Positions 53,794-53,828 of a stretch of 53,828 nt of DNA are shown here, one piece after another. Each line of letters begins with the position of its first letter. Position 1 is the stretch's first letter. The notes beneath the pieces were generated by a model. It was not told the DNA's origin. It ran no database searches and worked only from the letters and a program-made list of their open reading frames with translations. The position numbers and the translations under genes are program-made. The stretch comes from Bacteroidaceae bacterium (GTDB lineage: Bacteria > Bacteroidota > Bacteroidia > Bacteroidales > Bacteroidaceae). The stretch spans positions 1 to 53,828 of the forward strand of contig JAFWYF010000009.1 in NCBI GenBank assembly GCA_017522785.1. Direction: 5' to 3'.

Positions 53794-53828
53794 CCTTACA
53801 AAATGGACTCAAAGTGGCAAATCTGCAA

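Noticed and set aside
53803-53828. Start of a new gene at ATG 53803
   Set aside because: Only eight codons are visible; the promoter is listed but the gene is not.

Overview
The window is a chromosomal segment of a Bacteroidales bacterium (phylum Bacteroidota); the genus cannot be read from the sequence. Evidence: AT-rich intergenic DNA with the Bacteroidota promoter signature TAnnTTTG(C), few Shine-Dalgarno sequences, several families typical of this phylum (fimbrillin/Mfa-like lipoproteins, DUF3575, DUF5119, DUF4294, DUF3098, DUF6769), a succinate-producer-type acetate CoA-transferase, and a housekeeping order known from gut and oral Bacteroidales. No rRNA, tRNA, insertion sequence or CRISPR array was found.

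Left third (1-23.5 kb, all minus strand): a surface-structure region. An 11-gene run (23418 down to 6997) with tiny gaps or overlaps encodes, in transcription order, a DUF3575 barrel protein with a long extension, a DUF5119 lipoprotein, four fimbrillin-family lipoproteins, a small DUF3575 barrel, a 946-residue OmpA-like/TPR-like protein, a large outer-membrane barrel, a lipoprotein with two TonB-C-like domains, and a secreted TPR-like protein. This looks like an enlarged type V (Fim/Mfa) pilus locus. A strong 18-bp hairpin follows. Then a separate promoter drives a giant modular beta-helix/GLUG adhesin of at least 2157 residues that runs off the left edge. The giant gene and the pilus run share an unusual upstream element (an 8-C tract plus a conserved 14-mer), which suggests co-regulation.

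Middle (23.7-43.3 kb): recG, ispD, a DJ-1/PfpI protein, TonB-ExbD-ExbB and pdxJ form a minus-strand run, with nadK diverging. Then come a metal-type RND efflux cluster (DUF6769, His-rich adaptor, RND pump, small DUF4250 gene) without an outer-membrane channel gene, a PfkB sugar kinase, an MsbA-like ABC exporter with a LOG-family gene, a DUF4294 gene, an rRNA/tRNA methyltransferase, the acetate CoA-transferase, and a thioesterase operon.

Right (43.5-53.8 kb): mostly plus-strand housekeeping genes: miaB, a PspC gene on the opposite strand, a methyltransferase, ftsX, DUF3098, uppP, truB, queA, folK, then metK preceded by what I read as a SAM-II riboswitch, a methyltransferase-like gene, a cobalamin adenosyltransferase, and DUF2795 with a clear intrinsic terminator. 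The last 200 bases hold short direct repeats and a promoter that appears to serve a gene beyond the edge.
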